The notes below the pieces were generated by a model, which ran no database searches, was not told the origin of the DNA, and saw only the letters and a program-made list of their open reading frames with translations. The position numbers were made by a program, and so were the translations under genes. From assembly GCF_003063575.1 (NCBI RefSeq), contig NZ_NESC01000001.1, positions 496,001 through 560,000 on the forward strand: DNA of 64,000 nt. Reading direction: 5' to 3'. The stretch comes from Limnohabitans sp. Jir72. Its GTDB lineage: Bacteria > Pseudomonadota > Gammaproteobacteria > Burkholderiales > Burkholderiaceae_C. Positions 36,199 through 44,467 of the stretch are shown in pieces; position 1 is the stretch's first letter, and every line of letters starts with the position of its first letter.

Positions 36199-37173
36199 AT
36201 GCACGCATGGCTTTGCGAAAACCCCACTGGCGTAGACGCGCTGACCTGGAAAGAACTGCCCACGCCGAGCCCCGCTGCGGGTCAGGTTCTGCTCAAAATT
36301 GAGGCCGCCAGCCTGAACTTTCCGGACCTGCTGATTGTCCAAAACAAATACCAAATGAAGCCCGAGTTGCCTTTTGTGCCGGGCTCCGAATACGCAGGCA
36401 CCATCGAGGCCGTGGGTGAAGGCGTCACCCACCTGAAAGTGGGCCAGTCGGTGGCCTGCTTGTCGGGCACGGGCGGCTTTGGCACCCACACCCTGGCACC
36501 CGCCAAACTGTGCATGCCGCTGCCCCCGGGCTTTCCGGCTGTCGATGCGGCAGCCTTCATCATGACCTACGCCACCTCGCACCATGCGCTGGTGGACCGT
36601 GCTGCCCTCAAGGCCGGTGAAACCGTGCTCGTGCTCGGGGCCGCTGGTGGTGTGGGCACAGCAGCCATCCAGATCGCTAAAGCCATGGGGGCCAAGGTGA
36701 TCGCGGCCGCATCGACCGATGAAAAATGCGCCTTGTGCGAAACCTTAGGTGCCGATGCCACCATCAACTACAGCACCGCGAACCTGCGCGATGCCCTCAA
36801 AACCCTGACTGAAGGCAAAGGGCCCGATGTGATTTACGACCCGGTCGGTGGTGAGTTTGCAGAACCGGCTTTCCGCTCCATCGCCTGGCGCGGCCGTTAT
36901 CTGGTGGTGGGCTTTGCGGGTGGCCCCATTCCAACACTGCCCCTGAATTTGCCTTTGCTCAAGGGTGCCTCTTTGGTCGGTGTGTTCTGGGGCGACTTCG
37001 CCCGCCGCGAGCCCCAGGCCAATGCCGCCATGATGGCCGAGTTGGCCCAGTGGTACGGACAGGGCAAGATCAAACCCGTCATCGACAGCACCATGCCCAT
37101 GGCTGACCTCAAGGCCGCGTATGCCCACATGGGATCGCGTGGCGTCAAAGGCAAACTGGTGATGGTCAACTGA
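36199..37173 (+). CDS. NADPH:quinone oxidoreductase, zinc-free MDR family
   Basis: A 324-residue medium-chain reductase/dehydrogenase. It has the GroES-like N-terminal half (LNFPDLLIVQNKYQMKPELP, FVPGSEYAGTIEAVG), the Rossmann motif VLVLGAAGGVGTAAIQIAKA and the DVIYDPVGGEFAEPAFRS region. Zinc ligands are absent, as in quinone oxidoreductases. The start has an AGGAGA site. It stands alone, with a strong terminator shared with tRNA-His. Confidence 0.9.
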   Translation: MHAWLCENPTGVDALTWKELPTPSPAAGQVLLKIEAASLNFPDLLIVQNKYQMKPELPFVPGSEYAGTIEAVGEGVTHLKVGQSVACLSGTGGFGTHTLAPAKLCMPLPPGFPAVDAAAFIMTYATSHHALVDRAALKAGETVLVLGAAGGVGTAAIQIAKAMGAKVIAAASTDEKCALCETLGADATINYSTANLRDALKTLTEGKGPDVIYDPVGGEFAEPAFRSIAWRGRYLVVGFAGGPIPTLPLNLPLLKGASLVGVFWGDFARREPQANAAMMAELAQWYGQGKIKPVIDSTMPMADLKAAYAHMGSRGVKGKLVMVN

Positions 37174-37188
37174 ACCGATCCACCCAAG

Positions 37189-37223
37189 AAAAAAGCCCTT
37201 GCATCGCTGCAAGGGCTTTTTTT
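37189..37223. terminator. Bidirectional terminator
   Basis: A 15-base perfect stem (six A, then GCCCTTGCA, pairing with TGCAAGGGC and six T) with a TCGC loop. It ends the quinone oxidoreductase gene and, on the other strand, tRNA-His, whose 3' end is four bases away. Confidence 0.93.
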
Positions 37224-37226
37224 GTT

Positions 37227-37303
37227 TGGGGTGGCTGATGGGGCTCGAACCCACGACAACAGGAATCACAATCCTGGACTCTACCAACTGAGCTACAGCC
37301 ACC
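37227..37303 (-). tRNA. tRNA-His (anticodon GTG)
   Basis: Minus-strand cloverleaf. The acceptor GTGGCTG pairs with CAGCCAC, with an extra G at position -1 facing C73, the hallmark of tRNA-His. The D arm starts TAGCTCAG, the anticodon loop is TTGTGAT, and the T arm contains GGTTCGAGCCC. CCA is encoded. The 77 bases include G-1 and CCA. Confidence 0.97.
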
Positions 37304-37329
37304 GTATAGATGAAATTATAACCTGATCT

Positions 37330-39261
37330 TCAGCGTTTTCCTGAAGTCTCAGCACCCTTGGTCTGAGGTTTTTGAATCAGGATTTCAGCTTTGAGCTGTT
37401 GCTTCAAATGCGTCAGGTAAGACTGAGTTTCAGCCTGCCCCCACAATTCCGACAATTGCAGGCGACTTTGAGCCACTTGTTGTGCTGAAGATGCGTCACG
37501 AGGGACCAATTTGTTGACACGCGCCAACACGTAACCTTGCGCGCCCAAATCGACACCCACCACTGCAGGCAAATGGGCTGGGTCAGCGCGCAGCACTGCA
37601 TCCAACAGCGCTTGAGGTTGCGCTTGCGCCTGATCCCTTGACACTGTCACAGATGACCCAAACTGTCCTTGCGAGGGCTGCTCTTTCCATAAAGCCAGTT
37701 TGGCCTGTCCTTCCTCCTTCGCCAATTGCGCTGATCTCTCCTGCACAAACTGACGACGCACTTCTTCTTTCACTTCGGCGAATGGACGTACCGCTGCAGG
37801 ACGGTATGCCACGACGCGGGCAGACACCAGGGTGTTAGGCGAAACTTCTACGGCTGCTGTATTGCGTCGCTTGTTCACAGCATCTTCGGCGAATACGGCT
37901 TGCAGCAACTTCGGATTGGCCAAAAGTCCTTGCGCACCAGCTGCAGGCAAGCGGGTCAGCCCTTGGGCCTGCTGCACGTTCAGTTTGAGTCGTTCAGCAA
38001 TGGGTTTGAAGCTGTCGGCTTGTTCATAAACGCTGTTGCTGAATGTTTCTGCCTGCTCTGAAAATTGACGCTGAGCTTGTTGCTTGCGCAAATCTGCCTC
38101 CAATTGCGGTCGCATGGCTTCAAAGCTCGGGGTCTTGGGTGCTTTGATGTCGGTCAACTGAATGATGTGGAAACCAAAATCTGATTCCACCACATCGCTG
38201 ATATCGCCTTTTTGAAGCGCAAAAGTGGCTTCTTCAAAAGGCTTCACCATGGCACCTCGTGCAAAAAAGTCCAGGTCACCGCCTTTGGTGGCAGAGCCTG
38301 TATCCTGGGAATTCTTTCGGGCCACTTCTGCGAAGGTTTTGGGATTCTTGCGAACCACGGCCAGCAGCTCATCTGCCTTGGCACGCGCTTTCAAACGATC
38401 ACCGGCAGGCGCGTCTTTGGCTGCAGTGATCAGGATGTGACTTGCACGACGTTGCTCCTGTCCAGCCAAACGCTGCACATTTTGCTCGTAATAAGTTTTC
38501 AGATCCTGTTCAGCCAAGTTGATACTTTTCTGCAAAGCAGCCGTATCCAAAACCAAGTATTCAATGTCCGCACTTTCCACAGATCGGAAACGCTCTGCCT
38601 GAGCTTGGTAAAACTTCTCGAGATCGGCATCCGCGACTTCAACCTTGGCAGCAAAATCAGCAGGGCTCCATTTCTGAATCTGGATTTCTCGGCGCTGCAA
38701 ATAGGCATCCAGGGCCGTATCGGTCTGCCGCTGTGACGCAAAAGCAGAGTCGCGCAAACCGGCCAGCACCTGTTGTGCCGACAAATCATTTCGCACTTTG
38801 GCTTCGAACATCTCGGGAGTCATGCCTTGGCTGGCGGCCAATTGCCGATAACGCTCCATGTCCAATTTGCCATCAGACCCACGCAAACCAGCAATTGTGG
38901 GGTCTTGCTGCAGATAGCGCGCCAAGCGCTGATCGCTGGTGATCAACAGTTGCTTTGTAGCGGCTTCCGAAATCACACGATCGTTAACCATTCGCTCCAA
39001 AGTGGCATACCGTGCTTCAGCCGAATCCAGTTGTTTAGGATCCAAATTGGGCACAGAAACACGGATGCGCTCGACTTCGCGTTGATGCGCTGCATCCCAT
39101 TCACCTTGCGTGATCTTGTTGCCCCCAACTTTGGCCACAGGCTCACCTTGGTCCGAAAAGCGGCTGTAGCTGTCGATGCCAAACAAGACAAAAGATGGAA
39201 TGACCAGCAAAAACAGCAATCCCATCAAAATTTTGGAGTGATTGCGGATGGAATCAAACAT
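37330..39261 (-). CDS. ppiD: PpiD-type periplasmic peptidyl-prolyl isomerase
   Basis: A membrane-anchored chaperone at the Sec exit. The 643-residue protein has one N-terminal span (ILMGLLFLLVIPSFVLFGID), a SurA_N-like helical domain (GNKITQGEWDAAHQREVERI onward), a parvulin domain around residues 265-370 (ASHILITAAKDAP, KGGDLDFFARGAMVKPFEE, ESDFGFHIIQLTDI) and a C-terminal helical region. Length and layout match PpiD. It follows hupB and tRNA-Val, the usual order in this group. Confidence 0.94.
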   Translation of the reverse strand: MFDSIRNHSKILMGLLFLLVIPSFVLFGIDSYSRFSDQGEPVAKVGGNKITQGEWDAAHQREVERIRVSVPNLDPKQLDSAEARYATLERMVNDRVISEAATKQLLITSDQRLARYLQQDPTIAGLRGSDGKLDMERYRQLAASQGMTPEMFEAKVRNDLSAQQVLAGLRDSAFASQRQTDTALDAYLQRREIQIQKWSPADFAAKVEVADADLEKFYQAQAERFRSVESADIEYLVLDTAALQKSINLAEQDLKTYYEQNVQRLAGQEQRRASHILITAAKDAPAGDRLKARAKADELLAVVRKNPKTFAEVARKNSQDTGSATKGGDLDFFARGAMVKPFEEATFALQKGDISDVVESDFGFHIIQLTDIKAPKTPSFEAMRPQLEADLRKQQAQRQFSEQAETFSNSVYEQADSFKPIAERLKLNVQQAQGLTRLPAAGAQGLLANPKLLQAVFAEDAVNKRRNTAAVEVSPNTLVSARVVAYRPAAVRPFAEVKEEVRRQFVQERSAQLAKEEGQAKLALWKEQPSQGQFGSSVTVSRDQAQAQPQALLDAVLRADPAHLPAVVGVDLGAQGYVLARVNKLVPRDASSAQQVAQSRLQLSELWGQAETQSYLTHLKQQLKAEILIQKPQTKGAETSGKR

Positions 39262-39284
39262 GTTCGAAGTCTCGGTTTATCAAT

Positions 39285-39312
39285 AAAAAAGGCGAACAAC
39301 CTGTTCGCCTTT
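39285..39312 (-). terminator. Terminator downstream of tRNA-Val
   Basis: Read on the minus strand, AAAGGCGAACA, loop GGT, TGTTCGCCTTT, then more T. It lies 11 bases after the tRNA-Val 3' end and before ppiD, so it should end the hupB-tRNA-Val transcript. Confidence 0.88.
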
Positions 39313-39323
39313 ACTTTTTGTGG

Positions 39324-39399
39324 TGGTGGGCGCTGACGGTCTCGAACCGCCGACCTACTCCGTGTAAAGGAGCCGCTCTACCAACTGAGCTAAGCGCCC
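39324..39399 (-). tRNA. tRNA-Val (anticodon TAC)
   Basis: Minus-strand cloverleaf, 76 bases. Acceptor GGGCGCT pairs with AGCGCCC, then A73 and an encoded CCA. The D arm is TAGCTCAGTTGG, the anticodon stem GCTCC/GGAGT carries loop TTTACAC (anticodon TAC), and the T arm includes GGTTCGAGACC. The 5' end is only 18 bases after the hupB stop. Confidence 0.97.
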
Positions 39400-39417
39400 C
39401 ACCTGAAAAAAGTGAAA

Positions 39418-39690
39418 TCAGTTCAAAGCATCCTTGAGGGCTTTGCCTGGACGGAACTTTGGTATCTTGGCTGACTTGATTTTAATCGCAGCGCCCGTGC
39501 GTGGATTGCGCCCCGTGCGCGCGGCACGTTTACCCACTGCAAAAGTACCGAAACCCACCAAAGAAACCGTATCGCCCTTTTTCAGGGTTGTGCGCACAGC
39601 ACCGATGGTCGCTTCCAATGCACGGCCTGCAGCTGCCTTGGAAAGATCCGCTTGTTTGGCAATGTGTTCGATCAATTCAGTTTTGTTCAC
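39418..39690 (-). CDS. hupB: DNA-binding protein HU (HupB)
   Basis: Nucleoid protein of 90 residues with the full HU pattern: [50 protein letters not shown] and the C-terminal [10 protein letters not shown]. The start is GTG at 39690, preceded by an AAGAGG ribosome site. The 262 bases upstream (39691-39952) should hold the promoter; a 13-base palindrome ATACTGACAGTAT lies near 39741, but no clear hexamers were found. tRNA-Val follows 18 bases after the stop. Confidence 0.96.
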   Translation of the reverse strand: MNKTELIEHIAKQADLSKAAAGRALEATIGAVRTTLKKGDTVSLVGFGTFAVGKRAARTGRNPRTGAAIKIKSAKIPKFRPGKALKDALN

Positions 39691-39952
39691 AAGAAACCTC
39701 TTGAAGTTGCATACCGGACAGACAGGTGTTGATTGAAATGCATACTGACAGTATCAATGTCAGGTTTAATTTTCTTGGCATTCGGGGCTGACTTCATTGG
39801 AAACCGGCCCCATTGGCACTGTCAATCCAAGCGCACCATGAATAAGCACCGCGGCTGGAATTCTAGCCGTGAAATCACAAACAGGCCAAAGCGCGATGGA
39901 TATTTTTTACCCGCCAGACACTTCTTTAAAAAGGCCTGAAGTTGCCATCTGA

Positions 39953-41041
39953 TCAAAGCGCCTCGGCGATGGCCCGGCCAACATCGGTGGTCTTGCCGGA
40001 GCCGCCCAGGTCCGGTGTGCGCGGTGCACCACTGCCAGGGGCTAGCACCTTTTCGATGGTGGCCAGGACCGCATCGTGAGCGGCCTTGTAACCGAGGAAC
40101 TCCAGCATCATGGCACCGCACCAAATCTGACCAATCGGGTTGGCAATGCCTTTGCCCGCAATGTCAGGCGCCGAGCCGTGCACAGGCTCGAACAGCGATG
40201 GGAACTTGCGGTCGGGATTCAGGTTGGCGCTGGGAGCGATGCCGATCGTGCCTGTGCAGGCAGGGCCCAGATCACTCAGGATGTCGCCAAACAGGTTGCT
40301 GGCCACCACCACATCAAAAAAGTCGGGGCGCTGCACAAAGTGCGCGGTCAAGATGTCGATGTGGAACTTGTCCACGTTGATGCCAGGGTAAGCCTTGGCC
40401 ATCTCGGCCACGCGCTCGTCCCAATAGGGCATGGTGATCGCGATGCCGTTGGACTTGGTGGCGCTGGTGAGGTGCTTTTTGGGGCGCGTTTGCGCCAACT
40501 CAAAAGCAAATTTCAGCACACGGTCCACGCCGATGCGGGTCATGATGCTTTCCTGCATCACGATCTCGCGCTCAGTACCGGGGAACATGCGTCCGCCCAC
40601 GCTGGAGTATTCGCCTTCGGTGTTTTCGCGCACGATGTACATGTCGATCTCGCCGGGCTCGCGGCGGCTGCCGTCCTTGCGCACCACGGGGGCGATGATG
40701 CCGGGCATCAAACGCGCAGGACGCAGGTTGATGTACTGGTCAAACTCACGGCGAAACAAAAGCAGCGAACCCCACAGCGACACGTGGTCGGCGATCTTCT
40801 CGGGCCAGCCCACCGCGCCAAAATAGATCGCGTCGTGCCCACCGATCTGGTCCTTCCAGTCGTCGGGCAGCATCTTGCCGTGCTTTTCGCAATAGTCCCA
40901 GCTCGAAAAATCGAAGTGGTCAAACTGCAAGTCAATGCCAAATTTGCGCGCTGCCGCGTCCATCACGCGCAGGCCCTCGGGCATGACTTCTTTGCCAATG
41001 CCATCGCCTGCGATGACGGCGATGCGGTGTTTCTTGCTCAT
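39953..41041 (-). CDS. dmlA: Tartrate/D-malate dehydrogenase (decarboxylating), IMDH family
   Basis: A 362-residue beta-decarboxylating dehydrogenase related to LeuB. It has RIAVIAGDGIGKEVMPEG, DAIYFGAVGWPEKIADHVSL, the RPARLMPGI arginine block, the YIVRENTEGEYSS region and LFGDILSDLG with metal aspartates, ending with EPVHGSAPDIAGKGIANP. The WGSLLLFRREFDQYINLRPA part fits TtuC/DmlA better than LeuB. ATG 41041 has an AAGGAG site. A hydrolase gene lies 13 bases upstream and a LysR regulator is divergent, as in dmlR-dmlA systems. Confidence 0.88.
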   Translation of the reverse strand: MSKKHRIAVIAGDGIGKEVMPEGLRVMDAAARKFGIDLQFDHFDFSSWDYCEKHGKMLPDDWKDQIGGHDAIYFGAVGWPEKIADHVSLWGSLLLFRREFDQYINLRPARLMPGIIAPVVRKDGSRREPGEIDMYIVRENTEGEYSSVGGRMFPGTEREIVMQESIMTRIGVDRVLKFAFELAQTRPKKHLTSATKSNGIAITMPYWDERVAEMAKAYPGINVDKFHIDILTAHFVQRPDFFDVVVASNLFGDILSDLGPACTGTIGIAPSANLNPDRKFPSLFEPVHGSAPDIAGKGIANPIGQIWCGAMMLEFLGYKAAHDAVLATIEKVLAPGSGAPRTPDLGGSGKTTDVGRAIAEAL

Positions 41042-41054
41042 GGGATGCTCCTTG

Positions 41055-41945
41055 TCAATCAGACTGTGAATGGGTGAAAAATGCTTGTGCCTCGGCAAGG
41101 ACCTGCTCGGGGGCTTCTTCGGCAAGATAGTGGCCGCAATCGATCTCGCGGCCTGTCACCTGAGCGGCGCGCTCGCGCCACAGGGCCAGCACATCAAAAC
41201 AGCGCCCGACCGCGCCATGTTGACCCCACAGCACACGCAAGGGCTGTTGCAACAGGCGGCCGACGGCCACATCGGCGCGGTCATGTTCCAAGTCGAGCGA
41301 GGCACTGGCGCGGTAATCTTCGGCAATCGATTGGGCCGTGCCCGGCAAAGCGGCGCAGCGCTCGTATTCGGCCAGCGCCTCGGGCGCGAACGGGGCCAAG
41401 CCCGCATGGCGCCCACCCATCACGCTGCGCACATAGCGGGTGGGACTGGACTCGATCAAGGCTTCGGGCAGTGGCGAGGGTTGAATCATGAAAAACCAAT
41501 GCCAATAGGCCCGGGCAAACGCTTCGCTGGTGTTTTCGTACATCGCCAATGTGGGCGCGATGTCCAAAAGCAGCAGGCGCTTGACGGCAACGGGTGCATC
41601 GACCGCCAAGCGGTGAGCCACCCGGGCACCCCGGTCATGGGCCAACACATCAAAGCGCTCAAAACCATGGGCTTTCATCACCGCCAAGGCGTCCAGCGCC
41701 ATCTCACGCTTGCTGTGCTTGGTGTGGGCGGCATCGGCCTCAGGGCGCGATGAATCGCCGTAACCGCGCAAGTCCATCAACACCACCCGATGCGTTTGCG
41801 CCAACACAGGCGCCACACGGTGCCACATGGCCATGCTTTGAGGATGGCCGTGCAGCAACAACAAAGGCGGCCCCTCACCTGCCGCGCGGGTGTGCAACTG
41901 CACGCCTTGGCGCTCGACCGTGAGGGATTTGAAACTTTCCAACAT
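41055..41945 (-). CDS. Alpha/beta hydrolase, haloacetate (fluoroacetate) dehalogenase-like
   Basis: A 296-residue alpha/beta hydrolase. From ATG 41945 it shows the complete set known from fluoroacetate dehalogenases: nucleophile D104 with R105 and R108 (LAHDRGARVAH), D128 (LLLDIAPT), halide-binding H149 and W150 (YWHWFF), Y211 and base H272 (IDCGHYLAEEAPE). Spacing almost matches the FA1 enzyme as I recall it. It could turn haloacetates into glycolate, or act on a related substrate. It precedes dmlA by 13 bases in one transcript. GTG 41951 is an alternative start. Confidence 0.85.
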   Translation of the reverse strand: MLESFKSLTVERQGVQLHTRAAGEGPPLLLLHGHPQSMAMWHRVAPVLAQTHRVVLMDLRGYGDSSRPEADAAHTKHSKREMALDALAVMKAHGFERFDVLAHDRGARVAHRLAVDAPVAVKRLLLLDIAPTLAMYENTSEAFARAYWHWFFMIQPSPLPEALIESSPTRYVRSVMGGRHAGLAPFAPEALAEYERCAALPGTAQSIAEDYRASASLDLEHDRADVAVGRLLQQPLRVLWGQHGAVGRCFDVLALWRERAAQVTGREIDCGHYLAEEAPEQVLAEAQAFFTHSQSD

Positions 41946-41971
41946 GTGCACAGCTTACCCGTCAAAACAGC

Positions 41972-41993
41972 AATAATCAGGCAATTGATTATT
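41972..41993. promoter_or_regulatory. Inverted repeat between LysR gene and hydrolase-dmlA operon
   Basis: AATAATCA-N6-TGATTATT is a perfect 8-base inverted repeat containing an ATCA-N6-TGAT core, which fits the T-N11-A LysR box. It lies 16 bases before the LysR start and 26 bases before the hydrolase start. Confidence 0.65.
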
Positions 41994-42009
41994 CACAAAA
42001 AGAAAACAA

Positions 42010-42972
42010 TTGGACCGTTCTGATCTTGAATTGGCATTGGCCGTGAGGCAGCACGGCAGCCTCAGCAAAGCCGCCCGGGCCTTGCAACTGGCCCCACCTG
42101 TGGTGACCAAGCGCTTGGCGGCACTGGAAGCGCACCTGGGTGTACGGCTGTTTCAGCGCACCACCCGCCGGGTGAGCCCAACCACGGAAGGCCACGCCCT
42201 GTGCGACCGCGCCACCGAGTTGCTGCTAGGCTTTGCCGCCATCGAAAATGAACTGCGCGAGCGCCAAAGCGAGCCCTCCGGCCCCATCCGCATGGTCAGC
42301 AGCTTTGGTTTTGGCAGGCTGTGGCTCGGGCCGCTGCTGGCCGAATTTCAGCAACGCTGCCCACAGGTGCAGATCGAGTTGCAGCTTTCCGAACGTTTGC
42401 CCGATCTGGCCAACGAAAGCTTTGATGCCGCCATTTGGCTGTGGAATCCACCCGCACAGATTGCAGCCGAGTGGATCTCACGCAAACTCGCCCCCAACCA
42501 ACGCGTCCTGGCGGCGGCGCCCACCTATCTGCACCTGTACGGGACACCGCACTCGGCAGAGGAGCTGTCACAACACCAATGCTTGGTCGTGCGCGAAAAC
42601 GGCGGCGAAACCGGGCAAGGCCAGCGCTTTGATGAATGGCGACTGACACGCGAAGGCTCTGCCCGCCCCCTGCACATCCCAGTCAAAGGTCCTCTGTCCA
42701 GCAACTCAGGCGAGATGGTGCGCGACTGGTGCTTGGCCGGGCAAGGCATCATGCTGCGCAGCCTGTGGGACATCGCGCCGCAATTGGCCAGCGGTCAACT
42801 GGTCCGGGTCTTGCCTGACTGTGCGATGCACGATGCCCACATCCACTGGCTGGCACCCTACCGCTCGCAAATGCCTTTGCGCATTCGCTTGCTTCAGGAA
42901 TTTCTGGCAGAGCGCTTTCGCCAAGAGCCCTGGAAGGTGATCAGCGCCGAGCGGGCCGCACCACGAGGCTGA
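42010..42972 (+). CDS. LysR-family regulator, DmlR-like
   Basis: A 320-residue LysR regulator with an N-terminal helix-turn-helix (GSLSKAARALQLAPPVVTKRL, then LGVRLFQRTTRRVSPTTEG) and a C-terminal periplasmic-binding-like effector domain (IRMVSSFGFGRLWLGPLLAEF). The start appears to be TTG 42010; no ATG fits the intact N terminus. It is divergent from the hydrolase-dmlA pair and probably activates it. Its 3' end overlaps the convergent exporter gene by 32 bases. Confidence 0.88.
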   Translation: MDRSDLELALAVRQHGSLSKAARALQLAPPVVTKRLAALEAHLGVRLFQRTTRRVSPTTEGHALCDRATELLLGFAAIENELRERQSEPSGPIRMVSSFGFGRLWLGPLLAEFQQRCPQVQIELQLSERLPDLANESFDAAIWLWNPPAQIAAEWISRKLAPNQRVLAAAPTYLHLYGTPHSAEELSQHQCLVVRENGGETGQGQRFDEWRLTREGSARPLHIPVKGPLSSNSGEMVRDWCLAGQGIMLRSLWDIAPQLASGQLVRVLPDCAMHDAHIHWLAPYRSQMPLRIRLLQEFLAERFRQEPWKVISAERAAPRG

Positions 42973-43849
42973 CGCCCAGTGCCGTCAAAGCGGTGCCCGC
43001 AATCGTCGCGGCGGTGATGGTCTCGCCAAACAAGATCCAAGCAACGATGGCCGTGGTCGGCGGCACCATGTACATCAGGCTGGACACCGATGCCGCAGCG
43101 CCGCGCTGGATCAGGATATAGAGCAGCGAGCTGCCGCCCAAGGTCAACCCCAGCACGGCCCAGGCCATGGCCCCGATGGATTCGGCATTCCAGCGGATGA
43201 TTTCAGGCTCAGCCCAAGCCAGCGGCAAAGTCACAGCCAAAGCCGCCATCAGTTGCACCGTATTGGCCGTGCGCACATCGCAAGGCTGCACAAACCGTTT
43301 TTGGTAGAGGGTGCCAATCGTGATGCTGAACATCGCCCCAATGGCAAAAGCCATGTTGACGGGTGTCACATGGTCCATGGCCGAGCCCAAAGTCAACTTG
43401 CGCCAAACCACCATCAACAGCCCGGCAAAGCCAAGCGAAAGCCCCGCCCACTGGCGCGGCGTCACGCCGGGCTGGCCTGAACTGCGCAAGCTCCAGGACA
43501 ACCAGATCGCGGTCAGCACCGGCTGAAAGCCCACAATCAGCGAAGACAAACCCGAGCCCATGCCCGCCTTGACGGCGGCCCACACGCCACCGAGGTAGCC
43601 GGCGTGCATCAAGACACCCGTGACCGCCAGATGCAGCCATTGCCCACGGTCATGCGGCCAAGCCACACGGGCCAAACCAATCCAGATCAGGAAACAGACG
43701 ATGGAAAACAGATAGCGCATCAGCAAAAAGCTGAATGGCGGGGCATAAGGCATGCCGAATCGGGCCACGATGAAACCCGTGCTCCAGATCAGCACAAACA
43801 CCACCGGCATGGCCTTGATCCACGCCGTCGTCTGAGAATGTGCGCTCAT
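42941..43849 (-). CDS. EamA/DMT-family transporter
   Basis: A 302-residue exporter with ten predicted spans arranged as two EamA repeats: VFVLIWSTGFIVARFGMP opens the first, and GAMFSITIGTLYQKRF with LYILIQRGAAASVSSLMYMVP lies in the second. Such proteins export amino acids or other metabolites; the substrate is not readable. The start overlaps the pgsA stop by four bases, so it is translated from the pgsA transcript. The 3' end overlaps the LysR gene on the other strand. Confidence 0.9.
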   Translation of the reverse strand: MSAHSQTTAWIKAMPVVFVLIWSTGFIVARFGMPYAPPFSFLLMRYLFSIVCFLIWIGLARVAWPHDRGQWLHLAVTGVLMHAGYLGGVWAAVKAGMGSGLSSLIVGFQPVLTAIWLSWSLRSSGQPGVTPRQWAGLSLGFAGLLMVVWRKLTLGSAMDHVTPVNMAFAIGAMFSITIGTLYQKRFVQPCDVRTANTVQLMAALAVTLPLAWAEPEIIRWNAESIGAMAWAVLGLTLGGSSLLYILIQRGAAASVSSLMYMVPPTTAIVAWILFGETITAATIAGTALTALGVSLVVRPARR

Positions 43850-44415
43850 TTGACCCGTGCCCGGATTTCAGGCAGGGCCTTTTGCATGTAATACACCATC
43901 GACCAAATCGTCAGCACGGCGGCAATCAGGATCAACACAGCGCCCCAGTCGCGGGTGTCGATCGCTCCGAACAACATGCCGTCGTAGAGCAAGAAAGGAA
44001 TGGCCACCATCTGCACCGTGGTCTTGAGCTTGCCCACCATGTGTACCGCCACGCTCTTGCCTGCGCCGATCTGGGCCATCCACTCGCGCAGCGAAGAAAT
44101 CGCGATTTCACGCCCAATGATGACCAGTGCAATCAGCACATGCACCCGGTGCATGTGCACCAGCACCAGCAAAGCGGCGCAGACCAAAAACTTGTCCGCC
44201 ACCGGATCGAGGAAAGCGCCAAAGGCCGAAGCCTGATTGAGCTTGCGTGCCAAGTAACCATCGAGCCAGTCGGTGATGGCAAACACCACGAACATCGACG
44301 TGGCGATCAGGTTCTGCGTGGCCATGGACAAACCCGGCCAGTAATAGACCCCCACGATCAAGGGAATCGCGACGATGCGCGTCCAGGTCATGAGGGTTGG
44401 AATCGTGAAAAACAT
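43846..44415 (-). CDS. pgsA: CDP-diacylglycerol-glycerol-3-phosphate phosphatidyltransferase
   Basis: First committed step of phosphatidylglycerol synthesis, in the inner membrane. The 189-residue protein has the CDP-alcohol transferase signature D-G-x2-A-R-x8-G-x3-D-x3-D (in LDGYLARKLNQAS then FGAFLDPVADK), an N terminus MFFTIPTLMTWTRIVAIPLI and several spans. ATG 44415 is drawn; an ATG three codons upstream (44424) is equally possible. It lies 52 bases after uvrC on the same strand, a pairing common in proteobacteria. Confidence 0.94.
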   Translation of the reverse strand: MFFTIPTLMTWTRIVAIPLIVGVYYWPGLSMATQNLIATSMFVVFAITDWLDGYLARKLNQASAFGAFLDPVADKFLVCAALLVLVHMHRVHVLIALVIIGREIAISSLREWMAQIGAGKSVAVHMVGKLKTTVQMVAIPFLLYDGMLFGAIDTRDWGAVLILIAAVLTIWSMVYYMQKALPEIRARVK

Positions 44416-44467
44416 GGCTCTCATTGTGGCACGGCTCTTTGGCATTTCTCTGACAAGCGGGCGACCT

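Noticed and set aside
39733..39939. A 68-codon plus-strand frame upstream of hupB
   Set aside because: No ribosome site, no family pattern, and it lies across the hupB promoter region.
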